A stretch of DNA of 64,000 bases from Spirochaetota bacterium (GTDB lineage Bacteria; Spirochaetota; Spirochaetia; Treponematales; UBA12059), in contig JADFDI010000004.1 in NCBI GenBank assembly GCA_018262985.1, positions 62,001-126,000 of the forward strand. Reading direction: 5' to 3'. The notes below the pieces were generated by a model, which saw only the letters and a program-made list of their open reading frames with translations, was not told the DNA's origin and ran no database searches. Below are positions 1-6,713 of the stretch, in pieces; the stretch's first letter is position 1; each line of letters begins with the position of its first letter. The translations under genes and the position numbers were made by a program.

Positions 1-1
1 G

Positions 2-1399
2 ATCCTCAACATGGCGGACAAAGGCGTCCGCGTCATGGCCTACGACCGCACCGCGGCCAAGACCCGGGCCTTCGTCGAGGGCGAGGCCGGACGCCCGAAC
101 CTCGCGGCGGCCTACGACCTCGCGGGCCTCGTCGCGGGCCTCGAGCGGCCGCGCCGCATCCTCCTCCTCATCAAGGCCGGCGCCCCGGTGGACGAGCAGA
201 TCGCGAACCTCGCGCCCCTGCTCGAACCGGGCGACATCGTCATCGACGGCGGCAACTCGCTCTGGGCCGACTCCGAGCGGCGCGCCGCGGCGCTGAAGGA
301 AAAAGGCCTCATCTTCGTCGGCATGGGCGTCTCCGGCGGCGAGGAAGGCGCGCGCTTCGGTCCCTCGCTGATGCCCGGCGGCGAAAGCGCCGCCTGGGAA
401 AGCCTCAAGCCCGTCCTCGAGGCCATCGCCGCGAAGGCGCCGGACGGCAGCCCCTGCGTGGACTGGATGGGTCCCGGCGGCGCCGGGCACTTCGTCAAGA
501 TGGTGCACAACGGCATCGAGTACGGCGACATGCAGCTCATCGGCGAGTCCTACCACCTGATGCGCGCCGCCTTCGGGTGGAGCGCCGCCGAGGCCGGCCA
601 GGCCTTCGCCGCCTGGAACCGCACCGAGCTCGAGAGCTACCTGGTCGAGATCACCGCGCGCATCCTGCCTTTCAAGGCCGCCGACGGCGCGCCCCTGGTG
701 GAGAAGATCGTCGACGCGGCCGGCCAGAAGGGCACCGGCAAATGGACCGTGCAGGCCGCGCTCGAATCGGGCATCCCGCTGACCCTGATCACCGAGGCGG
801 TGTTCTCGCGCTTCCTCTCCGCGCTACGCGACGACCGCGCCGCCGCGGCGAAGGTCCTGCCCGGACCGGCGCCAAAACCAGCCCGGCCCACCGACGCGGA
901 GGTCGAGGACCTGCGCCTCGCCCTGCTCGCCGCGAAGATCATGTCGTACGCGCAGGGCTACCTCCTCATCCGCGCCGCCGACTCCGAGCGCGGCTGGGGC
1001 ATCCGCCCCGCGGCCACCGCGCGCATCTGGCGCGGCGGCTGCATCATCCGCTCGGTGTTCCTCGACCGCATCCGCGAAGCCTTCGAGGCGGAGCCCGGCA
1101 TCCGCTCGATCCTCCTCGCGCCCTGGTTCCGGAAGACCCTCGAGCGGAGCGAAGGCGCCCTCCGCCGCGTCGTGGCGAAAGCGGCGCTCGCGGGCATCCC
1201 CGCGCCGGCGCACGCGGCGGCGCTGTCCTTCTACGACGGCTACCGCTCGGCGCGCCTGCCCGCCGACCTCCTCCAGGCCCAGCGCGACTTCTTCGGCAGC
1301 CACGGCTACGAGCGGGTCGACGCGAAGGCCGGCGAGGTCTTCCACACCGACTGGACCGGCTCGGGCGCCGAGACGCGCACGAGCACCTACAACGCCTGA
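2..1399 (+). CDS. gnd: 6-phosphogluconate dehydrogenase, decarboxylating (5' end outside window)
   Basis: Oxidises 6-phosphogluconate to ribulose 5-phosphate and CO2 with NAD(P)+ in the pentose phosphate pathway. The frame is open to the left edge (I-L-N precedes the first in-window Met), so the true start and the N-terminal GxGxxG loop are missing, probably only 10-15 residues. Visible family signatures are GDIVIDGGNSLW, GVSGGEEGARFGPSLMPGG, GGAGHFVKMVHNGIEYGDMQ (catalytic Lys and substrate-binding region) and GTGKWTVQAALE. The C-terminal substrate loop DFFGSHGYER and a final HTDW are present. About 465 codons are visible, so this is the long (about 470-residue) form. A structured repeat begins 2 nt after the stop codon. 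The identification is secure; the cofactor preference cannot be read. Confidence 0.96.
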   Translation: MLNMADKGVRVMAYDRTAAKTRAFVEGEAGRPNLAAAYDLAGLVAGLERPRRILLLIKAGAPVDEQIANLAPLLEPGDIVIDGGNSLWADSERRAAALKEKGLIFVGMGVSGGEEGARFGPSLMPGGESAAWESLKPVLEAIAAKAPDGSPCVDWMGPGGAGHFVKMVHNGIEYGDMQLIGESYHLMRAAFGWSAAEAGQAFAAWNRTELESYLVEITARILPFKAADGAPLVEKIVDAAGQKGTGKWTVQAALESGIPLTLITEAVFSRFLSALRDDRAAAAKVLPGPAPKPARPTDAEVEDLRLALLAAKIMSYAQGYLLIRAADSERGWGIRPAATARIWRGGCIIRSVFLDRIREAFEAEPGIRSILLAPWFRKTLERSEGALRRVVAKAALAGIPAPAHAAALSFYDGYRSARLPADLLQAQRDFFGSHGYERVDAKAGEVFHTDWTGSGAETRTSTYNA

Positions 1400-1400
1400 C

Positions 1401-1526
1401 AGGGTGTTGAAGAAGTCGCTTGCTTCTTCAACACCCTCCGCATTCTCTCCCGTTCCTTGCGGAACGGTGCGCGAATGCCGCAAAATGGTAGCTGTTGAAA
1501 GCCCGCATTCGCGGCTTTTCAACAGC
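1401..1526 (-). repeat. Three-hairpin structured repeat, copy 1
   Basis: A 126-bp element, 6 substitutions away from copy 2 (6587-6712) and in opposite orientation. On the plus strand it starts with a perfect 15-bp hairpin (arms 1401-1415 and 1423-1437). A central hairpin follows (GCATTC 1440-1445 with GAATGC 1473-1478, inner CGTTCC/GGAACG). It ends with a 13-bp stem carrying a one-base bulge (1491-1503 and 1513-1526). It begins 2 nt after the gnd stop codon. Strand '-' means that the order 'ttgaaaagcc hairpin, core, ttgaagaag hairpin' reads on the minus strand, while copies 2 and 3 read it on the plus strand. A short open frame crosses it but is best explained as chance. Confidence 0.9.
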
Positions 1527-1542
1527 TTGGAAGCAATCGGGC

Positions 1543-1579
1543 GCGGCCGCCCCGGACCGAAGCCTCCCGGGGCGGCCGC
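1543..1579 (+). terminator. Strong GC hairpin between gnd and the zinc dehydrogenase
   Basis: Perfect 13-bp inverted repeat (1543-1555 GCGGCCGCCCCGG, 1567-1579) with an 11-nt loop, followed by TCCTTTTCC. It lies downstream of gnd and 26 nt before the next ATG. It can act as an intrinsic terminator of read-through from gnd or as a leader structure for the next gene. The T-tract is weak. Confidence 0.55.
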
Positions 1580-1605
1580 TCCTTTTCCACCCGAAGGAGC
1601 CGGAC

Positions 1606-2646
1606 ATGAAAGCCCTCGTCCTCGAGGAATACGGAAAGTTCGCCTACCGCGACGCGCCCGACCCGAAGCCTTACGCGCCGGACGAAGTCCTGGTGCGGGT
1701 CAGGGCGGTCGGCATCTGCGGCTCCGACGTGCACGGCATGGACGGCTCGACCGGCCGCCGGCAGCCGCCCCTCATCATGGGCCACGAGGCCGCGGGCGAG
1801 ATCGCCGCGCTCGGCCCCGCCGCCCGCGCCGCCGGCTGGAAGGAGGGCGACCGCGTCACCTTCGACTCGACCGTGTGGTGCGGCGAGTGCGTCGCCTGCC
1901 GCTCGGGCGACGTCAACCTCTGCGACAACCGCAAGGTGCTCGGCGTCTCCTGCGACGAGTACAAGCTCGACGGGGCCTTCGCCGAATACGTGGTCGTCCC
2001 CGCGCGCATCCTCTTCCGCCTGCCCGAGGGCCTGTCCTTCAAGCTCGCCGCCATGGCGGAGCCGGTCGGCGTTGCCATGCACGCGGCCTCGCTGCCGCGC
2101 CTCAAGCCCGGCGCTTCCGTCGCCATAGTCGGCGCGGGCCTCATCGGCCTCATCCTGCTGAAAATCGTCCGCGGCATGACGGCGGGAAAGATCCTCGCGG
2201 TCGACGTGGACCCGGGCCGCCTCGAGACCGCGCTCGCGTTCGGAGCCGACGCCGCCTTCGACGCGCGGGAGGGCGACGTCGTCCGGAAGCTCCGCGAAGC
2301 CGCGGGCGGCCGCGGCGTGGACCTGGCCTTCGAGGTGGCCGGCGCCACCGCTCCCATCGCCACCGCGGTCGAAGCGACGCGGAAAGGCGGCCAGGTGGTC
2401 CTGGTGGGCAACGCGAGCCCGAAGATCGAACTCGCCCTCCAGTCCGTCGTGACGCGGCAAATCTCGCTGCTCGGCTCCTGCGCCATCGCGGGCGAATACC
2501 CCGCCGCGCTCGGGCTCATGGCGCGCGGCAGGCTCGACGTCGACCCGCTCGTCTCCGCCGTCGCGCCGCTCTCCGAAGGCGCCGCCTGGTTCGCTCGCCT
2601 CTACGCGCGCGAAAAGGGCCTCTTCAAGGTGATCCTCGAACCGTAG
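1606..2646 (+). CDS. Zinc-dependent medium-chain alcohol/polyol dehydrogenase
   Basis: 346-residue MDR-superfamily dehydrogenase, similar in layout to sorbitol, galactitol and L-idonate dehydrogenases. Catalytic zinc ligands are visible in GICGSDVHG (Cys) and GHEAAGE (His-Glu). The structural zinc loop CGECVACRSGDVNLC carries four Cys at the usual spacing. The Rossmann signature VAIVGAGLIGL follows, with an acidic residue ending the next strand (VDVDPGR), which favours NAD+. The start has GAAGGAG 6 nt upstream. It lies in a cluster with gnd, a Gfo/Idh oxidoreductase, a PfkB kinase and a LacI regulator, which suggests oxidation of a sugar alcohol or aldonate; the exact substrate cannot be read. 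Confidence 0.9.
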   Translation: MKALVLEEYGKFAYRDAPDPKPYAPDEVLVRVRAVGICGSDVHGMDGSTGRRQPPLIMGHEAAGEIAALGPAARAAGWKEGDRVTFDSTVWCGECVACRSGDVNLCDNRKVLGVSCDEYKLDGAFAEYVVVPARILFRLPEGLSFKLAAMAEPVGVAMHAASLPRLKPGASVAIVGAGLIGLILLKIVRGMTAGKILAVDVDPGRLETALAFGADAAFDAREGDVVRKLREAAGGRGVDLAFEVAGATAPIATAVEATRKGGQVVLVGNASPKIELALQSVVTRQISLLGSCAIAGEYPAALGLMARGRLDVDPLVSAVAPLSEGAAWFARLYAREKGLFKVILEP

Positions 2647-2650
2647 GAAC

Positions 2651-2687
2651 CCTCCGAAATGAACGGGGCTCCGCCCCGATACGGAGG
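2651..2687 (+). terminator. Nested hairpin after the zinc dehydrogenase
   Basis: Outer stem CCTCCG (2651-2656) / CGGAGG (2682-2687) encloses an inner stem CGGGG (2664-2668) / CCCCG (2674-2678). It begins 5 nt after the stop codon and touches repeat copy 3 at base 2687. It lacks a T-tract, so the terminator role is tentative. Confidence 0.4.
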
Positions 2688-2810
2688 CTGATCGAAAATT
2701 CCGGAGGAATTATTCGATCAGCTTCATGAATGAGACATTCGCGCACGGCATCGTGGGTGCCGGAGCGAATGTGAGGTCTGTCCCCTCCGTAACCGACGGA
2801 GTGGACAGAC
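2687..2810 (+). repeat. Three-hairpin structured repeat, diverged copy 3
   Basis: A 124-bp element with the same layout as copy 2 but different stem sequences. Hairpin B spans 2687-2722, 36 nt as in copy 2 (GCTGATCGAA / TTCGATCAGC). The core stem ACATTCGC (2735-2742) pairs perfectly with GCGAATGT (2765-2772), exactly 48 nt into the element as in copy 2. The inner stem is GGCA/TGCC, with the invariant GCAC and GGA on the two sides of the internal loop. The last hairpin is GTCTGTCC (2776-2783) / GGACAGAC (2803-2810) with an inner CTCCGT/ACGGAG stem. Pairing is kept although the bases differ, which points to selection on structure. Confidence 0.8.
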
Positions 2811-2856
2811 CGCCTCTCGGCTATCCCATCCCCGCCCGTCCGGGCAAGGAGAGCGC

Positions 2857-3324
2857 ATGGCGCGCATCGAGTTCGAGGCGGAAATCAGGAAGGCGGAAGC
2901 CGGCGCGGGCGCCTGGGTGGAGATACCCTTCGACGTCCCCGCGCGTTTCGGCGGCAAGGCCCGGGTCAAGGTGAAGGCCGAGCTCGGCGGCGCGCCCTAC
3001 CGCGGTTCGCTCGTGCGCATGGGGGGCGGGTGCCACGTGCTCGGGGTGCGCAAGGACATCCTCGAGATCATCGGCAAGAAGGTCGGCGACACGGTCCATG
3101 TCTCGCTCGAGGAGGACCTCGAGGAGCGGAGCGTCGAGCCGCACCCGGCCCTCGTCGCCGCGCTCGACGCGGAGCCTACGCTGAAGGCGGCCTACGAGGC
3201 GCTTTCCTACACGGCGCGGAAGGAAGCGCGGCGCTCGCTCGACGAGGCGAAGAAGCCGGAGACCCTCGAAAGGCGGCTCGCCGCCTTCATTGAATCGTTG
3301 CGCGCGAGGCGCGGAGGGAAGTGA
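2857..3324 (+). CDS. DUF1905/YdeI (OmdA)-family protein
   Basis: 155-residue cytosolic protein with an N-terminal DUF1905 beta-barrel-like domain (residues about 3-85, with the typical W-x-E-I-P-F-D-V segment and VRKDILEIIGKKVGDTV). A helical YdeI/OmdA tail follows (LSYTARKEARRSLDEAKKPETLERR). Members are widespread small proteins of unclear biochemical role, often described as osmotic-stress or bacteriocin-protection related. AAGGAG lies 6 nt before the ATG. The stop codon precedes the next ATG by 2 nt, so it is co-transcribed with the Gfo/Idh gene. I see no catalytic motif. Confidence 0.85.
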   Translation: MARIEFEAEIRKAEAGAGAWVEIPFDVPARFGGKARVKVKAELGGAPYRGSLVRMGGGCHVLGVRKDILEIIGKKVGDTVHVSLEEDLEERSVEPHPALVAALDAEPTLKAAYEALSYTARKEARRSLDEAKKPETLERRLAAFIESLRARRGGK

Positions 3325-3326
3325 CC

Positions 3327-4406
3327 ATGGGCAAGCTCAGGGCGGGCGTCATCGGCTACGGGAAGATCGCGCGCACCCACGCGCGCATGCTCGCGCGCGA
3401 CCCGGACTGCGCCTTCGTCGCCGCGTGCGGCCGCGACCCGGGCAAAGCCGACGCCTTCGCGCGCGAATTCGGCGGCTCGGGCCACGCGGGCGTCGCGGAG
3501 ATGGTGGAGCGCGAAAAGCTCGACCTGGTCCTCGTCGCGACGCCCCACCCCCTCCACGCGGAGCACGCGGTTGCGGCGCTCGGCGCTGGCGCGCACGTCC
3601 TCGTGGAAAAACCGCTCGCGCTCAGCGTGGCCGAGTGCGACGCCATGATCGCGGCGGCCGAGCGGGCGGGACGGACCCTCGGCGCGTTCAGCCAAAGGCG
3701 CTGGTACCCTCCCGTCCGCCGCGTCAAGGACGCCATCGACGCGGGGAAGCTCGGGACCCCCGTCCTCGGCGAGGCCGTCATGCTCGGCTGGCGCGACGAG
3801 GCCTACTACCGCTCCGACCCCTGGCGCGGCTCGTGGAAGGGCGAAGGCGGCGGCGTGCTCGTCAACCAGGCGCCCCACCCGCTCGACATCCTGCTCTGGT
3901 TCATGGGGAAGGCCGTGGAGGTGAAAGCCTACTGGGCGAACCTCAACCACCCCTACATCGAGGTGGAGGACACGGCCGTCGCCAGCGTGCGCTTCGCCTC
4001 GGGCGCGCTCGCGTCCGTCACCGTGTCGAATTCTCAGAAGCCCGGGCTCTACGCCCGCGTCCACGCGCACGGCTCGAACGGTGCCTCGGCCGGGGTGCAG
4101 ACCGACGGCGGCGCCATGTTCGTGGCCGGCATGACGGGCGTCCTCGAGGCGCCCTACGTCGACCTCTGGACCGTCCCCGGCGAGGAAGGCGAAATCGCGC
4201 GCTGGAAGGCCGAGGACGCCGCCTGGTTCGCGTCGATCGACCCCACCGAGCATTTCCACGCCCTCCAGATCCGCGACTTCGCCGAGGCGGTCCGGTACGG
4301 CCGCGAACCCGCCGTCACCGCGCGCGAAGGCCGCGCCGTGGTCGAGCTCGTCGAGGCCATCTACAAGTCGGGCAGGACAGGCGAAGCGGTGAAGCTGCCG
4401 ATCTAG
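3327..4406 (+). CDS. Gfo/Idh/MocA-family NAD(P)-dependent oxidoreductase
   Basis: 359 residues. The N-terminal Rossmann fold carries GVIGYGKIARTHARML and ATPHPLHAEHAVAALGAGAHVLVEKPLA, where EKP holds the catalytic-region Lys of the family. The C-terminal substrate-binding domain includes GGGVLVNQAPHPLDILLWFMG. Such enzymes oxidise or epimerise cyclic sugars, inositols or sugar acids with NAD(P)+. The start was set at ATG 3327 because GGAGG lies just upstream and the preceding stop codon overlaps the alternative GTG at 3321. The neighbours (zinc dehydrogenase, sugar kinase, 6-phosphogluconate dehydrogenase) fit a sugar-acid pathway. Substrate unknown. Confidence 0.92.
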   Translation: MGKLRAGVIGYGKIARTHARMLARDPDCAFVAACGRDPGKADAFAREFGGSGHAGVAEMVEREKLDLVLVATPHPLHAEHAVAALGAGAHVLVEKPLALSVAECDAMIAAAERAGRTLGAFSQRRWYPPVRRVKDAIDAGKLGTPVLGEAVMLGWRDEAYYRSDPWRGSWKGEGGGVLVNQAPHPLDILLWFMGKAVEVKAYWANLNHPYIEVEDTAVASVRFASGALASVTVSNSQKPGLYARVHAHGSNGASAGVQTDGGAMFVAGMTGVLEAPYVDLWTVPGEEGEIARWKAEDAAWFASIDPTEHFHALQIRDFAEAVRYGREPAVTAREGRAVVELVEAIYKSGRTGEAVKLPI

Positions 4407-4407
4407 C

Positions 4408-4447
4408 TGCCGGTCGCTGCCGGTCGCGGCCGGTCGCGGCCGGTCGC
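4408..4447. repeat. Four tandem 10-bp repeats
   Basis: Two copies of TGCCGGTCGC followed by two of GGCCGGTCGC, directly after the stop of the Gfo/Idh gene and within the 85-bp gap between convergent genes. Its function is unknown; slippage-prone simple repeats of this type are usually neutral. Confidence 0.8.
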
Positions 4448-4491
4448 ACCCCGCGCCGTCCCGCGGCACGCTCACGAGTCGACGCGGCCCC

Positions 4492-5283
4492 TCACTCCGG
4501 CGCGGTGAAGATGACGCGGGGCGGGCCGTCGGCGCGCGCCACCTCGTAGCGGTAGTCGTGCAACGAATCCATGAACGTCGAGTAGTCGTAGCGGCGGCCG
4601 GCCCCGGCGCTCCGGTCGCCGTTGTCGTTGGTGATGAATTCGCCGGTCGCGTCGTCGTAGCCCTTCAGCACGAGGGTGTGGAACGAGGAGCCCGTCGGCA
4701 GGAAGGGGATGTTCGGGTTCCCCAGCGCGAAGCCGTAATGGAAGGTCATGATCGGCCGCCCCTCGCGGAGCTCGCGCTTCAAGTCCTCGAGCGCGGGATT
4801 CTCCACGATGGTCGCGCGGAAGCCGGCGGCCTCCACGATAATGCGCGCCGAGCGGGCCGCGTCCGAGTTGGCGTTCGAGCGGTAGAGGCCGTCCTGGAAC
4901 GCGAAGAGCCTTCGAAGGTACGGAATCGCCTCGGCGTCCGGGACCTCGAGCCGCCCCTCGTAATAGTGCGCGATCATGGCGATGCTCGCTTCCTCGCAGG
5001 CGTTCACCCAGGGCGAGCCGGAGACGCCCTCCGGCATCTCGGGGATGAAGGGCACGGGAAGCTCGACGTGTTCGGCGGCGGAGGCGAAGGGTTCCGTCGG
5101 CCGCCGGATGCCCGCGGTCGGGACAGCGCCCTCGGACGGGCCGGGGGCCACCGAATCCGGCTCATGCGCCGACGCGGGCTCGACGAAGCCGCCTCTCCAG
5201 CCCTCGGCGCCGCCGAGCGCCAGGAAGGCCGTCACGAGGAGCGCCACGAGGATGCCGGCCGGGTACACGATTCCGTTCCGCAC
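4492..5283 (-). CDS. Exported C39-like cysteine peptidase family protein
   Basis: 263 residues. An N-terminal hydrophobic segment (about residues 6-24, GILVALLVTAFLALGG) acts as a signal peptide or anchor, followed by a Pro/Ala-rich linker and a papain-like fold of the C39-like (peptidase_C39_2) type. The catalytic Cys is in NACEEASIAMI, the His in SFHTLVLKGYDD and the Asp/Asn in FITNDNG. It probably acts outside the cytoplasmic membrane on peptides or as a processing enzyme; the substrate is unknown. The only sensible start is GTG 5283. No Shine-Dalgarno is present; TATCTT at 5296-5291 ends 7 nt upstream, so translation may be leaderless. It is convergent with the preceding oxidoreductase gene. 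Confidence 0.8.
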   Translation of the reverse strand: MRNGIVYPAGILVALLVTAFLALGGAEGWRGGFVEPASAHEPDSVAPGPSEGAVPTAGIRRPTEPFASAAEHVELPVPFIPEMPEGVSGSPWVNACEEASIAMIAHYYEGRLEVPDAEAIPYLRRLFAFQDGLYRSNANSDAARSARIIVEAAGFRATIVENPALEDLKRELREGRPIMTFHYGFALGNPNIPFLPTGSSFHTLVLKGYDDATGEFITNDNGDRSAGAGRRYDYSTFMDSLHDYRYEVARADGPPRVIFTAPE

Positions 5284-5422
5284 GGTGCAAAAGATAGCGC
5301 GGCGCGCGGCGCGGGGGGAAGGCGCGCGGCCATCCGCGTCGGTTCGGGCGCCGCCCCGGAGCTCGATGGCGCCCCCGCCGCCTCGGGGAGGGCAAGGCGA
5401 GCTTGCGGCCCCGGCGCCTGTT

Positions 5423-5452
5423 CCGCCGTTCCTCCCGGAGGGGGAACGGCGG
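5423..5452 (-). terminator. Hairpin downstream of the PfkB kinase
   Basis: Perfect 10-bp stem CCGCCGTTCC (5423-5432) / GGAACGGCGG (5443-5452), 11 nt after the kinase stop codon on the minus strand. There is no T-tract, so it is either a weak intrinsic terminator or an RNA 3'-end stabiliser. It lies in the 180-bp gap before the C39-like gene. Confidence 0.5.
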
Positions 5453-5463
5453 CCATCTTCTTC

Positions 5464-6552
5464 TTAACGCTGGATTCTGGCGGAGCCGCCCTTGGCGAAG
5501 GCTTCCACCTGGTCGAGCGTGGCCATGCTGGTGTCGCCGGGGAAGGTGGTGACGAGGGCGCCGTGGGCCCAGCCGAGGCGGAGGGCCTCCTCGGGTTCGC
5601 GGCCCGCGAGGAGGCCGTGGAAAAGGCCGGCCGCGAAGCCGTCGCCGCCGCCGACGCGGTCGTAGACGTCGAGCTCGGCGGTCGGGCTGGTCCACGATTC
5701 GCCGCCCATCCAGAGCACCGCTCCCCAGGAGTGGCGGTTGGTCGAATGGACTTCGCGCAGGGTGGTGGCCACGGCCTTGACGTTCGGCAGGTCGCGCGCG
5801 ACGGATTCCATCATGCCGAAGAAGGCGGCGGGATCGAGCTTGGAGCCTTTGTGCCCGACCTCGGGGCCTTTGAGGCCGAGGCCCTTCTGGAGGTCCTCCT
5901 CGTTGCCCACCAGGACGTCGACGTGGCGGACGATCTCGCGCAGGGTTTCCACGGCCTTGCCCTCGCCGCCGGCCGCGGCCCAGAGCTTGGCGCGGAAGTT
6001 GAGGTCGAAGCTGGTAACGGCGCCCGCGGCCTTGGCCGCCTTCATGGCCTCGATGACGAGGGCGGGCGTGGTGGGCGAGAGCGCGGCGAAGATGCCGCCG
6101 GAGTGGAACCAGCGGACGCCGCGCGAGAAGATTTCCTTCCAGTCGAAGGCGCCGGGGGCGAGCAGGGCGGCGGCCTCGTTGGCGCGGTTGTAGAAGACCA
6201 CCGGCGCGCGCACGCCCTGTCCCCGATCGCTCCAGACCGTGGCCATGTTCGGGCCGCGGACGCCGTCGTGGGCGAAGCGCTTCCAGTACGGCGCGACGCC
6301 GAGCGCCCGCACGGCGTTCTCGACGCGTCTTCCTATGGGGTAGTCCACGATGGCGCTCGCGATGGCGGCGCGCCTGCCGAAGCACGAGGCGAGGTTCGCG
6401 GCGACGTTGTATTCGCCGCCGGAGACGTGCAGGTCGTAGCGGTCCGCGCGCTCGAATGGGACGATGCCCGGGTCGAGGCGGGTGACGAGGGCGCCGAGGG
6501 CGAGGAAGTCGTGGGCGGCGCGGTCGGCGGGCGGGATCTCGAGTCTGGCCAT
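5464..6552 (-). CDS. PfkB-family sugar kinase, probably 2-dehydro-3-deoxygluconokinase-like
   Basis: 362-residue ribokinase-fold kinase. The substrate-side motif GGEYNVAANLASCFGRR is near residue 45. The C-terminal PfkB signature DVYDRVGGGDGFAAGL carries the catalytic Asp in GGGDG and the anion hole. KDG kinases have this general layout but are usually about 310 residues; the extra length lies in the middle (about residues 225-290). The start at ATG 6552 has AAGGAG 8 nt upstream. Together with gnd and the two oxidoreductases it suggests phosphorylation of a sugar acid such as 2-keto-3-deoxygluconate (inference); fructokinase or another sugar specificity cannot be excluded. Repeat copy 2 lies 34 bp upstream, between this gene and the LacI regulator. 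Confidence 0.85.
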   Translation of the reverse strand: MARLEIPPADRAAHDFLALGALVTRLDPGIVPFERADRYDLHVSGGEYNVAANLASCFGRRAAIASAIVDYPIGRRVENAVRALGVAPYWKRFAHDGVRGPNMATVWSDRGQGVRAPVVFYNRANEAAALLAPGAFDWKEIFSRGVRWFHSGGIFAALSPTTPALVIEAMKAAKAAGAVTSFDLNFRAKLWAAAGGEGKAVETLREIVRHVDVLVGNEEDLQKGLGLKGPEVGHKGSKLDPAAFFGMMESVARDLPNVKAVATTLREVHSTNRHSWGAVLWMGGESWTSPTAELDVYDRVGGGDGFAAGLFHGLLAGREPEEALRLGWAHGALVTTFPGDTSMATLDQVEAFAKGGSARIQR

Positions 6553-6586
6553 GGCGGTCTCCTTCGGTTTGGGTCGGGACTGGCAG

Positions 6587-6712
6587 GCTGTTGAAAAGCC
6601 GCGAAGGCGGGCTTTCAACAGCTACCTTAATGCGGCATTCGCGCACCGTTCCGCAAGGAACGGGAGCGAATGCGGAGGGTGTTGAAGAAGTAAGCGACTT
6701 CTTCAACACCCT
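6587..6712 (+). repeat. Three-hairpin structured repeat, copy 2
   Basis: 126 bp, identical to copy 1 at 120 positions. Hairpin B covers 6587-6622 (arms GCTGTTGAAAAGCC / GGCTTTCAACAGC). The core stem GCATTCGC (6635-6642) pairs with GCGAATGC (6666-6673) around an internal loop GCAC (6643-6646) / GGA (6663-6665) and an inner stem CGTTCC / GGAACG. Hairpin A is a perfect 16-bp stem (6676-6691 with 6697-6712). It lies 1 nt beyond the LacI stop codon (minus strand). Relative to the gene whose stop it follows, it has the same orientation as copy 1 has to gnd. Confidence 0.9.
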
Positions 6713-6713
6713 G

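Noticed and set aside
1404-1530. Short proteins across the three-hairpin repeats (similar N-terminal translation from copies 1 and 2)
   Set aside because: Similarity of the translations follows from the 95 % DNA identity. The diverged copy 3 does not keep the frame but keeps the pairing, so structure and not protein is conserved.
1401-6712. Composite transposon or insertion sequence bounded by the inverted copies 1 and 2
   Set aside because: No transposase is encoded between or near them, the enclosed genes are ordinary metabolic genes in coherent operons, and a third copy lies inside.
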